From: Rhodobium gokarnense
Lineage (GTDB): Bacteria; Pseudomonadota; Alphaproteobacteria; Rhizobiales; Rhodobiaceae
Assembly: GCF_025961475.1 (NCBI RefSeq)
Contig: NZ_JAOQNS010000005.1
Location: 349,048-413,047 of the forward strand
Length of the DNA: 64,000 bases
Reading direction: 5' to 3'
Program-made: the position numbers and the translations under genes
Notes under the pieces: generated by a model
What the model saw: the letters and a program-made list of their open reading frames with translations, nothing else
Database searches by the model: none
What the model was told of the DNA's origin: nothing
In this document: piece by piece, positions 28,424-36,941 of the stretch
How positions within the stretch are numbered: the stretch's first letter is position 1
Layout: each line of letters opens with the position of its first letter

Positions 28424-29992
28424 ATGCCACGCGGAACGAGAGCACTGAAACAGCGAGCGGTGATCGACGCCCTTGTCCTGGGCGCCGGCGCGGTCGGGCT
28501 GTGGGTGGCCGGGCATCGCCTCGATATCTTCGAGTCCATCGTGGCATTCATCGAAAGCCATGAGGCCTGGGAGCTCGACGAACTCGTCGTCGCCTTCATC
28601 GCGCTCGGCCTTGCCGGGTTCATCTACTCGGCCCGGCGGCTCTCCGACCTCAGACATGAATATGGGCGCCGGATGAGGGCGGAGGCCGACGCCAAATGGT
28701 CGGCGTGCCACGATGCCCTGACCGGGCTTCCCAACCGGCGTTTCCTGGAAGAGCGGTTTCGCGAGTTGAGCGAGCCGCCGAACCGGCGGCCCTTCGCCCT
28801 GTTGCTGATCGACCTCAACGGCTTCAAGCGCATCAACGACCTGCGCGGCCACGACGTCGGCGATCGGCTCCTGGAGACCGTCGCCGAGCGGCTCGTCGAG
28901 ACGATCCCGAACGGCACCGTCGCCCGCTATGGCGGCGACGAGTTCATGGCCCTCCTGCCCGGCAAGAACCGGGACCAGGCGGCCGAGGTCGCCGATGCGG
29001 TCCTCAAGGCGTTCGCCGTGCCGGCCTATATCGACGGCCATCCCTACCGGGTCGGCACGGCGATCGGCATTGCCGGCTATCCCTGCCACACCGACAATGT
29101 GGACGATCTGGTCCGGCTCGCCGACATCGCCATGTACCGGGCGAAGACGACGCTCGGCGACGGCGCGATCGTCTTCAATTCCTCCTTCCTGACGGAGCTC
29201 CATCGCACCGAAGAGGGCGAGAAGGCGCTTGCCGAGGCGATGCGGCGCGGCCGGATCCGGCCGCACTACCAGCCGCTGATCGACCTTTCCGACGGACGGG
29301 TGATCGGCTGCGAGGCCCTGGCGCGCTGGGAGCGGGACGACGGCTCCTTCGTGCCGCCGGGCGAGTTCATCCCGCTCGCGGAGTCCATGGGCGTCATCGA
29401 CGGGCTGTCCTACGATCTTTTCCGGCAGGCCTGCCGCGACGTCGTCTCCTGGGATGCGCCGCTCTTCCTGTCCTTCAACCTGTCGGCCGTGCAGTTCGAG
29501 GACCCTTCGCTCGGGCTCAACATCCTCGCCATCCTCAACGAGACCGGCCTTCCGCCCGCACGGCTGGAGCTGGAAATCACCGAAAGCGTCTTCGTCCACA
29601 ACGAGGCGACGACGCTTGCCGTCATCGAACAGTTGCAGGCGCTCGGCATCCGCATCGCGCTCGACGACTTCGGCACCGGCTATTCCAGCCTGTCGCGCCT
29701 TGCGAACCTGTCGATCGACCGGGTCAAGATCGACCACAGCTTCGTCGGCCGCTGCCTTGAGGACGTGCGCAGCATGAGCGTCGTCAAGGCGATCATCTCG
29801 CTGAGCCGGACCCTCGGGCTGTCGGTGACGGCCGAAGGCATCGAGACGCAGCCGCAATATGCCCGGCTGAAGAAGATCGGCTGCAATGTCGGCCAGGGCT
29901 TCCTGTTCGGCAAGGCGCTGCCGGCCGCGGACTTCCATCGCCTGCTGCAGGACGCCAACGCCGGCCCCCTGCTGGCGAGCCGGCGGGCGTAG
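28424..29992 (+). CDS. GGDEF-EAL cyclic-di-GMP turnover protein
   Basis: A 522-residue protein with an N-terminal membrane hairpin (ALVLGAGAVGLWVAG near residue 17 and ELVVAFIALGLAGFIYSA near 54-71), a GGDEF diguanylate cyclase domain (DALTGLPNRRFLEERF; YGGDEFMAL intact) and an EAL phosphodiesterase domain (CEALARWE; LELEITES; LDDFGTGYSSLSRL; VKIDHSFV; AEGIET). Both active-site signatures look intact, so it may make and/or degrade c-di-GMP; which activity dominates cannot be told. There is no extracellular or PAS sensor of any size between the helices, so input is unclear. It is not in an operon. Confidence 0.93.
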   Translation: MPRGTRALKQRAVIDALVLGAGAVGLWVAGHRLDIFESIVAFIESHEAWELDELVVAFIALGLAGFIYSARRLSDLRHEYGRRMRAEADAKWSACHDALTGLPNRRFLEERFRELSEPPNRRPFALLLIDLNGFKRINDLRGHDVGDRLLETVAERLVETIPNGTVARYGGDEFMALLPGKNRDQAAEVADAVLKAFAVPAYIDGHPYRVGTAIGIAGYPCHTDNVDDLVRLADIAMYRAKTTLGDGAIVFNSSFLTELHRTEEGEKALAEAMRRGRIRPHYQPLIDLSDGRVIGCEALARWERDDGSFVPPGEFIPLAESMGVIDGLSYDLFRQACRDVVSWDAPLFLSFNLSAVQFEDPSLGLNILAILNETGLPPARLELEITESVFVHNEATTLAVIEQLQALGIRIALDDFGTGYSSLSRLANLSIDRVKIDHSFVGRCLEDVRSMSVVKAIISLSRTLGLSVTAEGIETQPQYARLKKIGCNVGQGFLFGKALPAADFHRLLQDANAGPLLASRRA

Positions 29993-30001
29993 GACGCGGC
30001 G

Positions 30002-30889
30002 TCACCGCGAAAGCCCGTTCCTCTCCTCAAGCCAGAGAAGATAGGCGCTGTGGTCGAGGTCGCCGCCGCCCGGCCTTTCGGCAAGGTCGCGATAGGCGTC
30101 GCGCGCCGCCTCCGTCAGCGGCAGGCCGAGACCCGCCGCCTTCGCCGCGGCGACCGCGTTTTCCAGATCCTTGAGCTGCATGCGCACCGCGCCGCCGGGC
30201 GTCCAGTTGCGGTCCAGCATGCGCTGCCCGTGGAGTTCCAGGATGCGCGAGGTGGCAAAGCCGCCCATCAGCGCCTCGCGCACCGCCGCCGGGTCGCAGC
30301 CCGTCTTTCTTGCCAGTAGCAGACCCTCCGATACCGCGCCGATGGTGACGCCGACGATCGCCTGGTTGACGAGCTTTGCCGCCTGGCCGGCACCGTGGCC
30401 GCCGACCCGCGTCGGCCGTCCCATGGCCTCGAACAGCGGCCTTGCCCGGGCGAAATCCCGTTCCGTCCCGCCAGCCATGATGACCAGCGAGGCGGCAATC
30501 GCACCGGCCTCGCCTCCGGAGACGGGCGCATCGATATGGGCGTGGCCCATCTGCCCGAGGCGTTCGGCGTGGTCGCGAGCGACGGCAGGCACGATCGACG
30601 ACATGTCGATGAAGAACGTTGCCGGCCGCACCGCCTCAGCCGCCGCCCCGTCTCCGAAATAAAGCTCCGTGACGGCGCCGCCGTCGGCGACCATGGTGAT
30701 GACAGCATCGGCGTCGGCGACTGCCTCGGCGACGCTTGCCGCCACGCGGGCGACACCGGCCAGCGCCTCGGCTTTTTCCGCGCTGCGGTTCCAGACCGCG
30801 ACCTCGAAGCCGGCGGCCGCGATATTGCGGGCCATAGGTGCGCCCATGATACCGGTGCCGAGAAGAGCGACCCGTTTGATGTCCACCAC
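30002..30889 (-). CDS. NAD(P)-dependent beta-hydroxyacid dehydrogenase family protein
   Basis: The 295-residue product belongs to the 3-hydroxyisobutyrate/tartronate-semialdehyde reductase family. It has the Rossmann motif LLGTGIMGAPMARNIAAAG near residues 8-26, FIDMSSIVP (substrate region DxSS), DAPVSGGEAGA, and the catalytic-lysine segment GHGAGQAAKLVNQ. The best start is GTG 30889, directly after a run of nine G on the coding strand; an ATG just before the run (30897-30899) is out of frame by one base. The longer frame to 30964 would run into the upstream gene. The substrate is not known. Confidence 0.85.
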   Translation of the reverse strand: MVDIKRVALLGTGIMGAPMARNIAAAGFEVAVWNRSAEKAEALAGVARVAASVAEAVADADAVITMVADGGAVTELYFGDGAAAEAVRPATFFIDMSSIVPAVARDHAERLGQMGHAHIDAPVSGGEAGAIAASLVIMAGGTERDFARARPLFEAMGRPTRVGGHGAGQAAKLVNQAIVGVTIGAVSEGLLLARKTGCDPAAVREALMGGFATSRILELHGQRMLDRNWTPGGAVRMQLKDLENAVAAAKAAGLGLPLTEAARDAYRDLAERPGGGDLDHSAYLLWLEERNGLSR

Positions 30890-30897
30890 CCCCCCCC
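30889..30897 (-). repeat. nine-base poly-G tract at gene start
   Basis: Nine consecutive C on the plus strand (nine G on the coding strand) sit exactly at the translation start of the hydroxyacid dehydrogenase gene. An ATG whose G is the first base of the run is out of frame; loss of one G would put it in frame. Confidence 0.7.
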
Positions 30898-30905
30898 ATC
30901 GATGA

Positions 30906-31583
30906 TCAGGGCCGATCGAATTCCAGAATGAAATTATTGGCCGGCATTTCGTGGATGGCGGCAAGGAACAGGCCGCCGCGCGCCGCCGGCGCCTCGATCT
31001 CGGCGATGTCGCGCAGGCCCCAGGACGGGTCCTGCGCCTTCAGCGAGGCATCGAAGCGGGCGTTGCTGTCGGCGGTGTGGAGCCCGCCGCGCGTAAAAGG
31101 CCCGTAAAAGAGCAGCGCGCCGCCCGGCTTCAGGTAGCGCCCCGCGGCCGACAGGATGCCGAGGGTCACAGCAAACGGCGCGATGTGGGTGATGTTGATG
31201 GCAACGATCGCCGCAAGCTCGCCGAGCGGCGGCTGGGCGTCGCCCTCCAGCGTCCAGTCCGTTGCGGCGGCATCGAGCACGCGTGCGGGCCGGATGTTGG
31301 CAAGGCCGGAATGGCGGCGCCAGGCCTCGATGCTCTCCACATGGGCGGGCTCGGCGTCTGTCGGCCACCAGACGAGATCCGGAAAGGTCTCGGCGAAGGC
31401 GACGGCATGCTGTCCGGTGCCGCTGGCGATTTCCAGGACGTGCCCCGGCTCGCCGAGCGGCAGCACCTTGCGGGCAACGGCGAGGATCGGATCGCGGTTG
31501 CGGTGAAAGGCAGCCGCGTCGAGCCGCGAATCATGGGCGTGCTCGCCGGCGCGTTGGTCGAAGCGCCGCGTCCATTCCGGCAT
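30906..31583 (-). CDS. DUF938 SAM-dependent methyltransferase
   Basis: A 225-residue class I methyltransferase-like protein of the DUF938 family. Motif I is VLEIASGTGQHAVAFAE around residues 49-65, followed by WWPTDAEPAHVESI and a later GALLFYGPF / GLFLAAIHEMPANNF segment typical of the family. Substrate is unknown. ATG 31583 is preceded by AGGAGGGGAAG. The gene ends 16 bp before the start of the dehydrogenase gene on the same strand, so the two may be cotranscribed. Confidence 0.87.
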   Translation of the reverse strand: MPEWTRRFDQRAGEHAHDSRLDAAAFHRNRDPILAVARKVLPLGEPGHVLEIASGTGQHAVAFAETFPDLVWWPTDAEPAHVESIEAWRRHSGLANIRPARVLDAAATDWTLEGDAQPPLGELAAIVAINITHIAPFAVTLGILSAAGRYLKPGGALLFYGPFTRGGLHTADSNARFDASLKAQDPSWGLRDIAEIEAPAARGGLFLAAIHEMPANNFILEFDRP

Positions 31584-31746
31584 CTCGTGCTTCCCCTCCT
31601 GTGTGCCGCGTTTTGCGGTCGTGTCGCCCGACCATAGCAAACCTTGCGGGAAATGCGCGCGAGGTCTTCAAGGATTTCGCCTTTGGCGGCTATAGTCGGC
31701 GCCCGTTCCCGGACGCCCGTCCCGTCAAAGCCGCTGCGAGTACCCG

Positions 31747-32721
31747 ATGGCCCTGCCCCCAATCCTCCAAGGTCTTGCCCTTCCCGCCGTCGGCGCGCCG
31801 ATGTTCCTGATCTCGCGGCCGAAGCTGGTGATCGCCCAGTGCCGGGCCGGCATCGTCGGCTCCTTTCCGGCGCTCAACGCCCGGCCGAAGGAGCTCCTGT
31901 CCGATTGGCTGACGGAGATCGCCGAGGCGCTGGACGCCCACAACCAGGCCAACCCGGACACGCCCGCCGCGCCCTTTGCCGTCAACCAGATCGTCCACCG
32001 CTCCAATGACCGGCTGATGCATGACCTCGAGGTCTGCGTGGCACACAAGGTGCCGATCGTCATCACCTCGCTCGGCGCCCGCGAAGAGGTCACCGAGGCG
32101 GTCCATTCCTATGGCGGCATCGTGCTGCACGACGTCATCAACGACCGGTTCGCGAGAAAGGCGATCGAGAAGGGGGCCGACGGGCTGATCGCGGTCGCCG
32201 CCGGCGCGGGCGGTCATGCCGGCACAACGTCGCCTTTTGCGCTTATCCAGGAGATCCGCGCCTGGTTCGACGGGCCGCTGCTCCTGTCCGGCGCCATCGC
32301 GACCGGCGGCGCGGTCCTCGCGGCGCAGGCGATGGGCGCCGACCTTGCCTATATCGGCTCGGCCTTCATCGCCTCCGAGGAAGCCGAGGCCGATCCCGCC
32401 TACAAGCGGATGATCGTCGAGAGCGCCTCGCCGGACATCGTCTATTCGAACTATTTCTCAGGGGTGCACGGCAACTATCTGAAGCCGTCGGTGCGCAATG
32501 CGGGCTTCGATCCCGACGACCTGCCGGACGGCGACGTGACGACCATGGATTTTGCGAGCCGCGAGGCGGCGGGCGGCGACAGGCCGAAGGCGTGGAAGAC
32601 GATCTGGGGCGCCGGCCAGGGCATCGGCGCCGTCAGGACGATCGCGCCGGCGGGCGAGATCGTCGCCCGGATGACAGCGGAATTTGCGGCTGCGCGGACG
32701 CGGCTCTGCGCCGCGCCGTGA
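31747..32721 (+). CDS. nitronate monooxygenase family protein
   Basis: A 324-residue FMN-dependent TIM-barrel protein of the nitronate monooxygenase (2-nitropropane dioxygenase) family, which oxidises alkyl nitronates such as propionate-3-nitronate. Family features are PMFLISRPKLVIAQCRAGIVG at the N-terminus, IAVAAGAGGHAGTTSPFALI in the middle (phosphate-binding and catalytic His region) and LLSGAIATGGAVLAAQAMGADLAYIGSAF. The protein is cytoplasmic. It is divergent from the DUF938 gene and convergent with the small gene at 32726. Confidence 0.9.
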   Translation: MALPPILQGLALPAVGAPMFLISRPKLVIAQCRAGIVGSFPALNARPKELLSDWLTEIAEALDAHNQANPDTPAAPFAVNQIVHRSNDRLMHDLEVCVAHKVPIVITSLGAREEVTEAVHSYGGIVLHDVINDRFARKAIEKGADGLIAVAAGAGGHAGTTSPFALIQEIRAWFDGPLLLSGAIATGGAVLAAQAMGADLAYIGSAFIASEEAEADPAYKRMIVESASPDIVYSNYFSGVHGNYLKPSVRNAGFDPDDLPDGDVTTMDFASREAAGGDRPKAWKTIWGAGQGIGAVRTIAPAGEIVARMTAEFAAARTRLCAAP

Positions 32722-32725
32722 GCGG

Positions 32726-32935
32726 TCAGTGGGTGCGGTTCTTTTCCGCCTCGGCTGCCGCGATCTTCTGGGACAGGGCCTCGCCGTCGGCGGTCAGGAG
32801 CACCGCGCCGCGCGCCGTTTGCTCGGCAAACCCTTCCTCGACCAGGCCGTCGCGGACCCAGATCGGCAGCGTGCGGGCCGGATAGTCGCGGTACATTTCC
32901 AATAGGATTTCGCGGTAGAGGTTGCCGTTGGCCAT
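32726..32935 (-). CDS. small hypothetical protein (69 aa)
   Basis: A 69-residue protein starting MANGNLYREILLEMYRDYPA with a GGGGGCG stretch a few bases before ATG 32935. It is amphipathic and helical with a basic-acidic C-terminus. I see no membrane helix or motif. Codon use fits the genome and it fills the gap between two genes tightly (4 bp after the nitronate monooxygenase stop, convergent), so it is probably real. Function is unknown. Confidence 0.6.
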   Translation of the reverse strand: MANGNLYREILLEMYRDYPARTLPIWVRDGLVEEGFAEQTARGAVLLTADGEALSQKIAAAEAEKNRTH

Positions 32936-33146
32936 GATCGCCCCCATGCCTCAAATTAACCGCCACCAGTTGACGTTAAAAATGGTTAACGAACGGTGAA
33001 AGCTTGCCGTCAATGGCGCCATTACTTGCGATTCGCGCGCCGCGTGCAACCGGCGGCATTCCAGTACCGTCGCCTCCTGGGACGCCCTCCTCCACGACCT
33101 CACATAGGGCATTCCCTTATGCCCCTTGCGGCCCTAAAACGGGTCA

Positions 33147-34070
33147 ATGACGTCCACCGTTCCGGCCGAGGTCGGCCCCCTTTCCTCCCCCACCCTGCGC
33201 GCCACCCTTTGGATGAGCGCTTCCGCCGTCACGCTCGCCGTCAGCGCGGTCCTGATCCGCGCCGCCGGCGAGACGCTCGACACCTTCGTCATCGTCTTTT
33301 TCCGCAACCTCATCTCCGTCGTCCTGATGGCGCCGCTGCTGTTCTGGCCGCGGCCGCTCGGCGTCGTTCCGCACCGCCCGAAGCTGCTGATGGCGCGGGC
33401 CGTGTTCGCGTTCTTCACCATGTCGATGTGGTTCGGGGCGCTCGCCCACCTGCCGACCGGTGAGGCGGTGGCGCTGAACTTCACCGCGCCGGTCTTCACG
33501 ACGATCCTGGCCGCCCTCTTCATCGGCGAGCGGGTGCGGCTGCACCGGCTTTCCGCCGTCGCCGTCGGCATCGTCGGCGTGCTCATCATCCTGCAGCCGG
33601 GCTTTTCCACCGTCACGGCCTACCACGCGCTGCCGCTCGCGGCGGCGATGACCATGGCGGCCGGCAGCGTGATGATCCGGCAACTGGCCCAGAGCGACCA
33701 TCCGAACGTCATCATCTTCTACACCAGCCTCTTCGTGATGCCGCTGGTGACCCCCTTCGCCATAGCCAACTGGCAGACGCCGAACGGTACGGAATGGATG
33801 CTGCTGATCGCCATCGGCATCACCACGACGCTGACCCACCAGTGCATGACGCGGGCGTTCAAGACGGCGGAGGCGAGCTTCGTTGCCGGCATCAGCTTCC
33901 TGCGCCTGCCGCTCGCCGTGCTCGCCGCCTGGCTCGTCTTCGACGAGTGGCCGAAGGGCGCGATCTGGCTCGGCGGGATGATCATCGTCGCCGCCAACGT
34001 CTACATCGCCCACCGGGAGCTGACACTCGCCCGGCGCAGCCGCATTTCCGCAGAGAACGACCTCAGCTAG
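33147..34070 (+). CDS. DMT family transporter (EamA)
   Basis: A 307-residue inner-membrane protein with ten predicted helices in two EamA halves, as in drug/metabolite transporters that export amino acids or other metabolites. The first half ends near LHRLSAVAVGIVGVLIILQPG, and the second near WLGGMIIVAANVYIAHREL, matching the repeated C-terminal EamA signature. Starts at ATG 33147. It overlaps the convergent second EamA gene by eight bases at the 3' end. Substrate unknown. Confidence 0.9.
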   Translation: MTSTVPAEVGPLSSPTLRATLWMSASAVTLAVSAVLIRAAGETLDTFVIVFFRNLISVVLMAPLLFWPRPLGVVPHRPKLLMARAVFAFFTMSMWFGALAHLPTGEAVALNFTAPVFTTILAALFIGERVRLHRLSAVAVGIVGVLIILQPGFSTVTAYHALPLAAAMTMAAGSVMIRQLAQSDHPNVIIFYTSLFVMPLVTPFAIANWQTPNGTEWMLLIAIGITTTLTHQCMTRAFKTAEASFVAGISFLRLPLAVLAAWLVFDEWPKGAIWLGGMIIVAANVYIAHRELTLARRSRISAENDLS

Positions 34071-34944
34071 CGGCGGGGCGCGCCCGGCGCTGCTCGGCAA
34101 AGACGTTGACGAGGTTGCCGGCGACGATGACGGCGCCGCCGACGAACACCCAGACCTCCAGCGGCTCGCCATAGATGAGGAGCCCGAGGATGGCGATGAC
34201 CGGCAGCCGCGCGAACTCGATCGGCGCGACGACGGAGGCCGGGGCGCAGGAGAGCGCCATCGTCAGGCAATAGTGGGCGGAGAGCCCGCAGATGCCGACG
34301 ACGACGACCCAGTGCGCAATGCCGAGCGAGAACATCGACATGCCGCCCGGCAGCGCGCAGGCGAACCCCATCACGCTCTGGCTCGCCGTCATCCAGAACA
34401 GGATGCAGAGCGTTGTATCGGTGCGCGACAGGCGCTTGGTGAGCATGGTGTTGAGGGCAAAGCCGAGCGCACAGGCAAGGCCCGCCGCATGGCCCCATTC
34501 CAGCGGCACCACGCCCGGCCGGGCGATAATCAGGACGCCGAAGAAACCGCAGACGGCGGCCAGCACCCGCCAGCGCGTCAGCGGCTCCAAAAGGATGAAC
34601 GGCGCCAGCACGGCGACCCAGATCGGGTTGGTGAACTCCAGCGCCACGAGCTGGGCGAGCGGAATGGTGGCGATGCCGAAGAACCACAGGTTCTGGGCCG
34701 AGAAGTGGAAGATGTTGCGCAGGAGATGGAGCCCGGCGCGCTGCGTCTTGACCTCGCCGAACCGCCCGGTGACGGCGATCGCCGCGACGACGATGACGAG
34801 GCCGATCACCGAGCGGTAGGCCATCAATTCGAAAGTGTCGAGCTCGGCGGAGATCTCCCGGCCAGCGACGGCCATTGCCGAAAACGAGGCGATGGCGCCG
34901 AGCATCCAAAGGGCGGCCGCGAACGGGCGGGAGGCAGCGGTCAT
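34063..34944 (-). CDS. DMT family transporter (EamA), second copy
   Basis: A 293-residue inner-membrane protein with ten predicted helices and two EamA repeats (LTRWRVLAAVCGFFGVLIIA; GEPLEVWVFVGGAVIVAGNL). It is related to, but clearly diverged from, the neighbouring convergent transporter; the tail-to-tail arrangement with an 8-bp overlap suggests an old inverted duplication or independent arrival. ATG 34944 is chosen since the longer frame lies opposite the upstream kinase gene and is not transporter-like. Confidence 0.9.
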   Translation of the reverse strand: MTAASRPFAAALWMLGAIASFSAMAVAGREISAELDTFELMAYRSVIGLVIVVAAIAVTGRFGEVKTQRAGLHLLRNIFHFSAQNLWFFGIATIPLAQLVALEFTNPIWVAVLAPFILLEPLTRWRVLAAVCGFFGVLIIARPGVVPLEWGHAAGLACALGFALNTMLTKRLSRTDTTLCILFWMTASQSVMGFACALPGGMSMFSLGIAHWVVVVGICGLSAHYCLTMALSCAPASVVAPIEFARLPVIAILGLLIYGEPLEVWVFVGGAVIVAGNLVNVFAEQRRARPAAS

Positions 34945-35032
34945 GACAAGGTTCCGAAAAGGCCGTGTGGTCGGCGGCGGCAAGCGCGGGCGCCGGACGC
35001 AATAGACGGGCGAAAACGTTGGCGGGCGGCCC

Positions 35033-36301
35033 TCAGCGCACGAGGATGGCCCGGAAATCGTTGACGTTGGTGCCGGTCGGGCCGGGCACGAAGAGGTCGC
35101 CGATGCCGTTGAAGGCGGACCAGGCGTCGTTGTCGAGGAGCAGGCGGACCGGGTCGAGGCCGCGGGTGCGCATGCGCGAGGCCGTGCCGCCATCGGCAAA
35201 GGCGCCGGCATTGTCCTCCGAACCGTCGATGCCGTCGGTGTCGGCGGCGAGCGCGGAGATGCCCTCAAGGCCGTCGACGACGCGGGCGAAGGAGAGCAGG
35301 AACTCCGTGTTGCGGCCGCCCTTGCCGCCGCCGGCGATCGTCACCGAGGTCTCGCCGCCGGAAAGGATCACCACCGGTTTCCTGAACGGGCGGTCCTTCG
35401 TGGCCACCTCGCGGGCGAGCGCGGCGTGGAAGCGGCCGGCCTCGCGCGCCTCTCCCTCGATCGCATCGGACAGGATCACCGCCTCCATGCCGACCCGCTG
35501 GGCCTTGACGGCGGCAGCCTCCAGGGAGATCGCCGAGGAGGCGATGATCGCCTGGCTGTTGGCGGCAAAGCGCGGATCGTTCGGCTGCGGCGCCGTCTCC
35601 TTGCCGGAGCGCAGGAAGTCGAGCGCGGCCGGCGGCAGGCTGATGCCGAATTCCTCGACGGCATTGATGGCATCGGTGCGCGACAGGCCGTCGGGGATGG
35701 TCGGGCCGGAGGCGACCAGCGAGGCGACGTCGCCGGGAATGTCGGAGACGATGAGCGTCGCGACCCGGGCCGGCGCTGCGGCCGCGGCGAGCCGGCCGCC
35801 CTTGATGCGCGAGAACTGCTTGCGGATGGCGTTCATGGCCGAGATCGGCGCGCCGGAGCGCAGGAGCGCCTGGTTGATGCCGATCTCGTCGGCAAGGGTG
35901 AGTCCCTCCGGCGGAGCCGGCAGGAGGGCCGAGCCGCCGCCGCTGATCAGGGCGATGACGAGGTCGTCGGCGGTGAGGCCGGAGACCGTCTGAAGCAGGC
36001 GTTCGGCGCCGGCAAGGCCCGATTCGTCCGGCACCGGATGGGCCGCCTCGACGATCTCGATGGACGCGCAGGGCGCGCCGAAGCCGTAGCGGGTGACGAC
36101 GAGGCCGGAGAGCGGGCCGTCCCAGACCTCTTCCAGCGCTTTTGCCATCTGCGCCGAGCCCTTGCCGGCACCGATGACGACGGTGCGGCCCTTCGGCGGC
36201 TTGGGCAGGTGGCGCGCCAGCACCCGGAACGGGTCGGCAGCGTCAACGGCCGCCTCGAACAGTCCGGTCAGAAAAGCCCTGTCGTCATGCGGCCCGGTCA
36301 T
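35033..36301 (-). CDS. glycerate 2-kinase (GckA/TtuD family)
   Basis: A 422-residue protein of the type-II glycerate kinase family (DUF4147 plus MOFRL domain). Such enzymes phosphorylate D-glycerate to 2-phosphoglycerate, or have historically been called hydroxypyruvate reductase (TtuD). Family motifs include VIGAGKGSAQMAKALEE, LISGGGSALLPAPPEGL, TLIVSDIPGDVASLVASGPT, and the MOFRL-domain pattern PVVILSGGETSVTIAGGGKGGRN with SALAADTDGIDGSEDNAGA. It ends in ILVR at 35033. ATG 36301. It sits just upstream of the DMT exporter, without a functional link. Confidence 0.92.
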   Translation of the reverse strand: MTGPHDDRAFLTGLFEAAVDAADPFRVLARHLPKPPKGRTVVIGAGKGSAQMAKALEEVWDGPLSGLVVTRYGFGAPCASIEIVEAAHPVPDESGLAGAERLLQTVSGLTADDLVIALISGGGSALLPAPPEGLTLADEIGINQALLRSGAPISAMNAIRKQFSRIKGGRLAAAAAPARVATLIVSDIPGDVASLVASGPTIPDGLSRTDAINAVEEFGISLPPAALDFLRSGKETAPQPNDPRFAANSQAIIASSAISLEAAAVKAQRVGMEAVILSDAIEGEAREAGRFHAALAREVATKDRPFRKPVVILSGGETSVTIAGGGKGGRNTEFLLSFARVVDGLEGISALAADTDGIDGSEDNAGAFADGGTASRMRTRGLDPVRLLLDNDAWSAFNGIGDLFVPGPTGTNVNDFRAILVR

Positions 36302-36442
36302 CGCCTTGTCCCCCGACTTCGATTAGAGGACTTCTTTCGCGCGCCGGACGGGTGCCGTCAAGCGGCGCGGGGACAAAGACGCGCGCGAGCGACCGGCGAT
36401 TGAAACCGGTGATTTAACGGGAATGATTTTGGGGAGAAATGG

Positions 36443-36516
36443 TCGGAGTGGCAGGATTTGAACCTGCGACCCCCTCGTCCCGAACGAGGTGCGCTACCAG
36501 GCTGCGCTACACTCCG
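36443..36516 (-). tRNA. tRNA-Pro(CGG)
   Basis: Reading the minus strand, CGGAGTG (from 36516) pairs with CACTCCG (36450-36444) as a 7-bp acceptor stem with discriminator A at 36443. The anticodon stem CCTCG/CGAGG encloses the loop TTCGGGA, giving anticodon CGG. The T-arm GCAGG-TTCAAAT-CCTGC is complete. CCA is not encoded. Confidence 0.95.
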
Positions 36517-36709
36517 ATGCCTGCGGAGCCGTCTTATAACGATCGAAATGCGGCCCCGCAAGGGCGAATGACCGGCATCCGCCATACCCGTCACAAACGC
36601 GTCAGAATGACCGCGAAAGCTTGCCGGCGCGCTGGGCTCGGCCCATGTTGCAGGGCGTGCCGGAAATCGCTATGAGAGGCGCTCCGGCAATCGCGACAGC
36701 GCGATCCGT

Positions 36710-36784
36710 TGGGGCGTGGCCAAGTGGTAAGGCAGCGGCTTTTGGTGCCGCCATTCGCAGGTTCGAATCCTGCCGCCCCAGCCA
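36710..36784 (+). tRNA. tRNA-Gln(TTG), CCA encoded
   Basis: Acceptor stem TGGGGCG/CGCCCCA, anticodon stem GCGGC/GCCGC with loop TTTTGGT (anticodon TTG), and T-arm GCAGG-TTCGAAT-CCTGC. The 3' CCA is encoded at 36782-36784. Confidence 0.95.
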
Positions 36785-36865
36785 GCTTTCCCCCCATCGT
36801 CATGCCGCCCCCCTCGCCGCCCTGCCCGGCCATGCCGACCGCCTTGCCGCGGCGCCATCACAGAC

Positions 36866-36899
36866 AAAAAAACCCGGCAGTGAGTGCCACTGCCGGGTT
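36866..36899 (-). terminator. rho-independent terminator of the TRAP operon
   Basis: A perfect 12-bp stem (AACCCGGCAGTG at 36871-36882 with CACTGCCGGGTT at 36888-36899) and a 5-base loop. Read on the minus strand it is followed by a run of seven T (36872-36866). It lies 43 bp after the stop codon of the TRAP binding-protein gene. Confidence 0.9.
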
Positions 36900-36941
36900 C
36901 CAGTTTTCGCCAGTCGGCTCGCGGTCGGCCGGCAGGCGCTG

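Noticed and set aside
36439..36675. Open frame translating to [19 protein letters not shown] sequence
   Set aside because: This is the well-known spurious translation across a tRNA-Pro gene, not a protein.
36670..36867. Open frame with RTCEWRHQKPLPYHLATP-like sequence
   Set aside because: It is the reverse-strand translation of tRNA-Gln and has no independent support.
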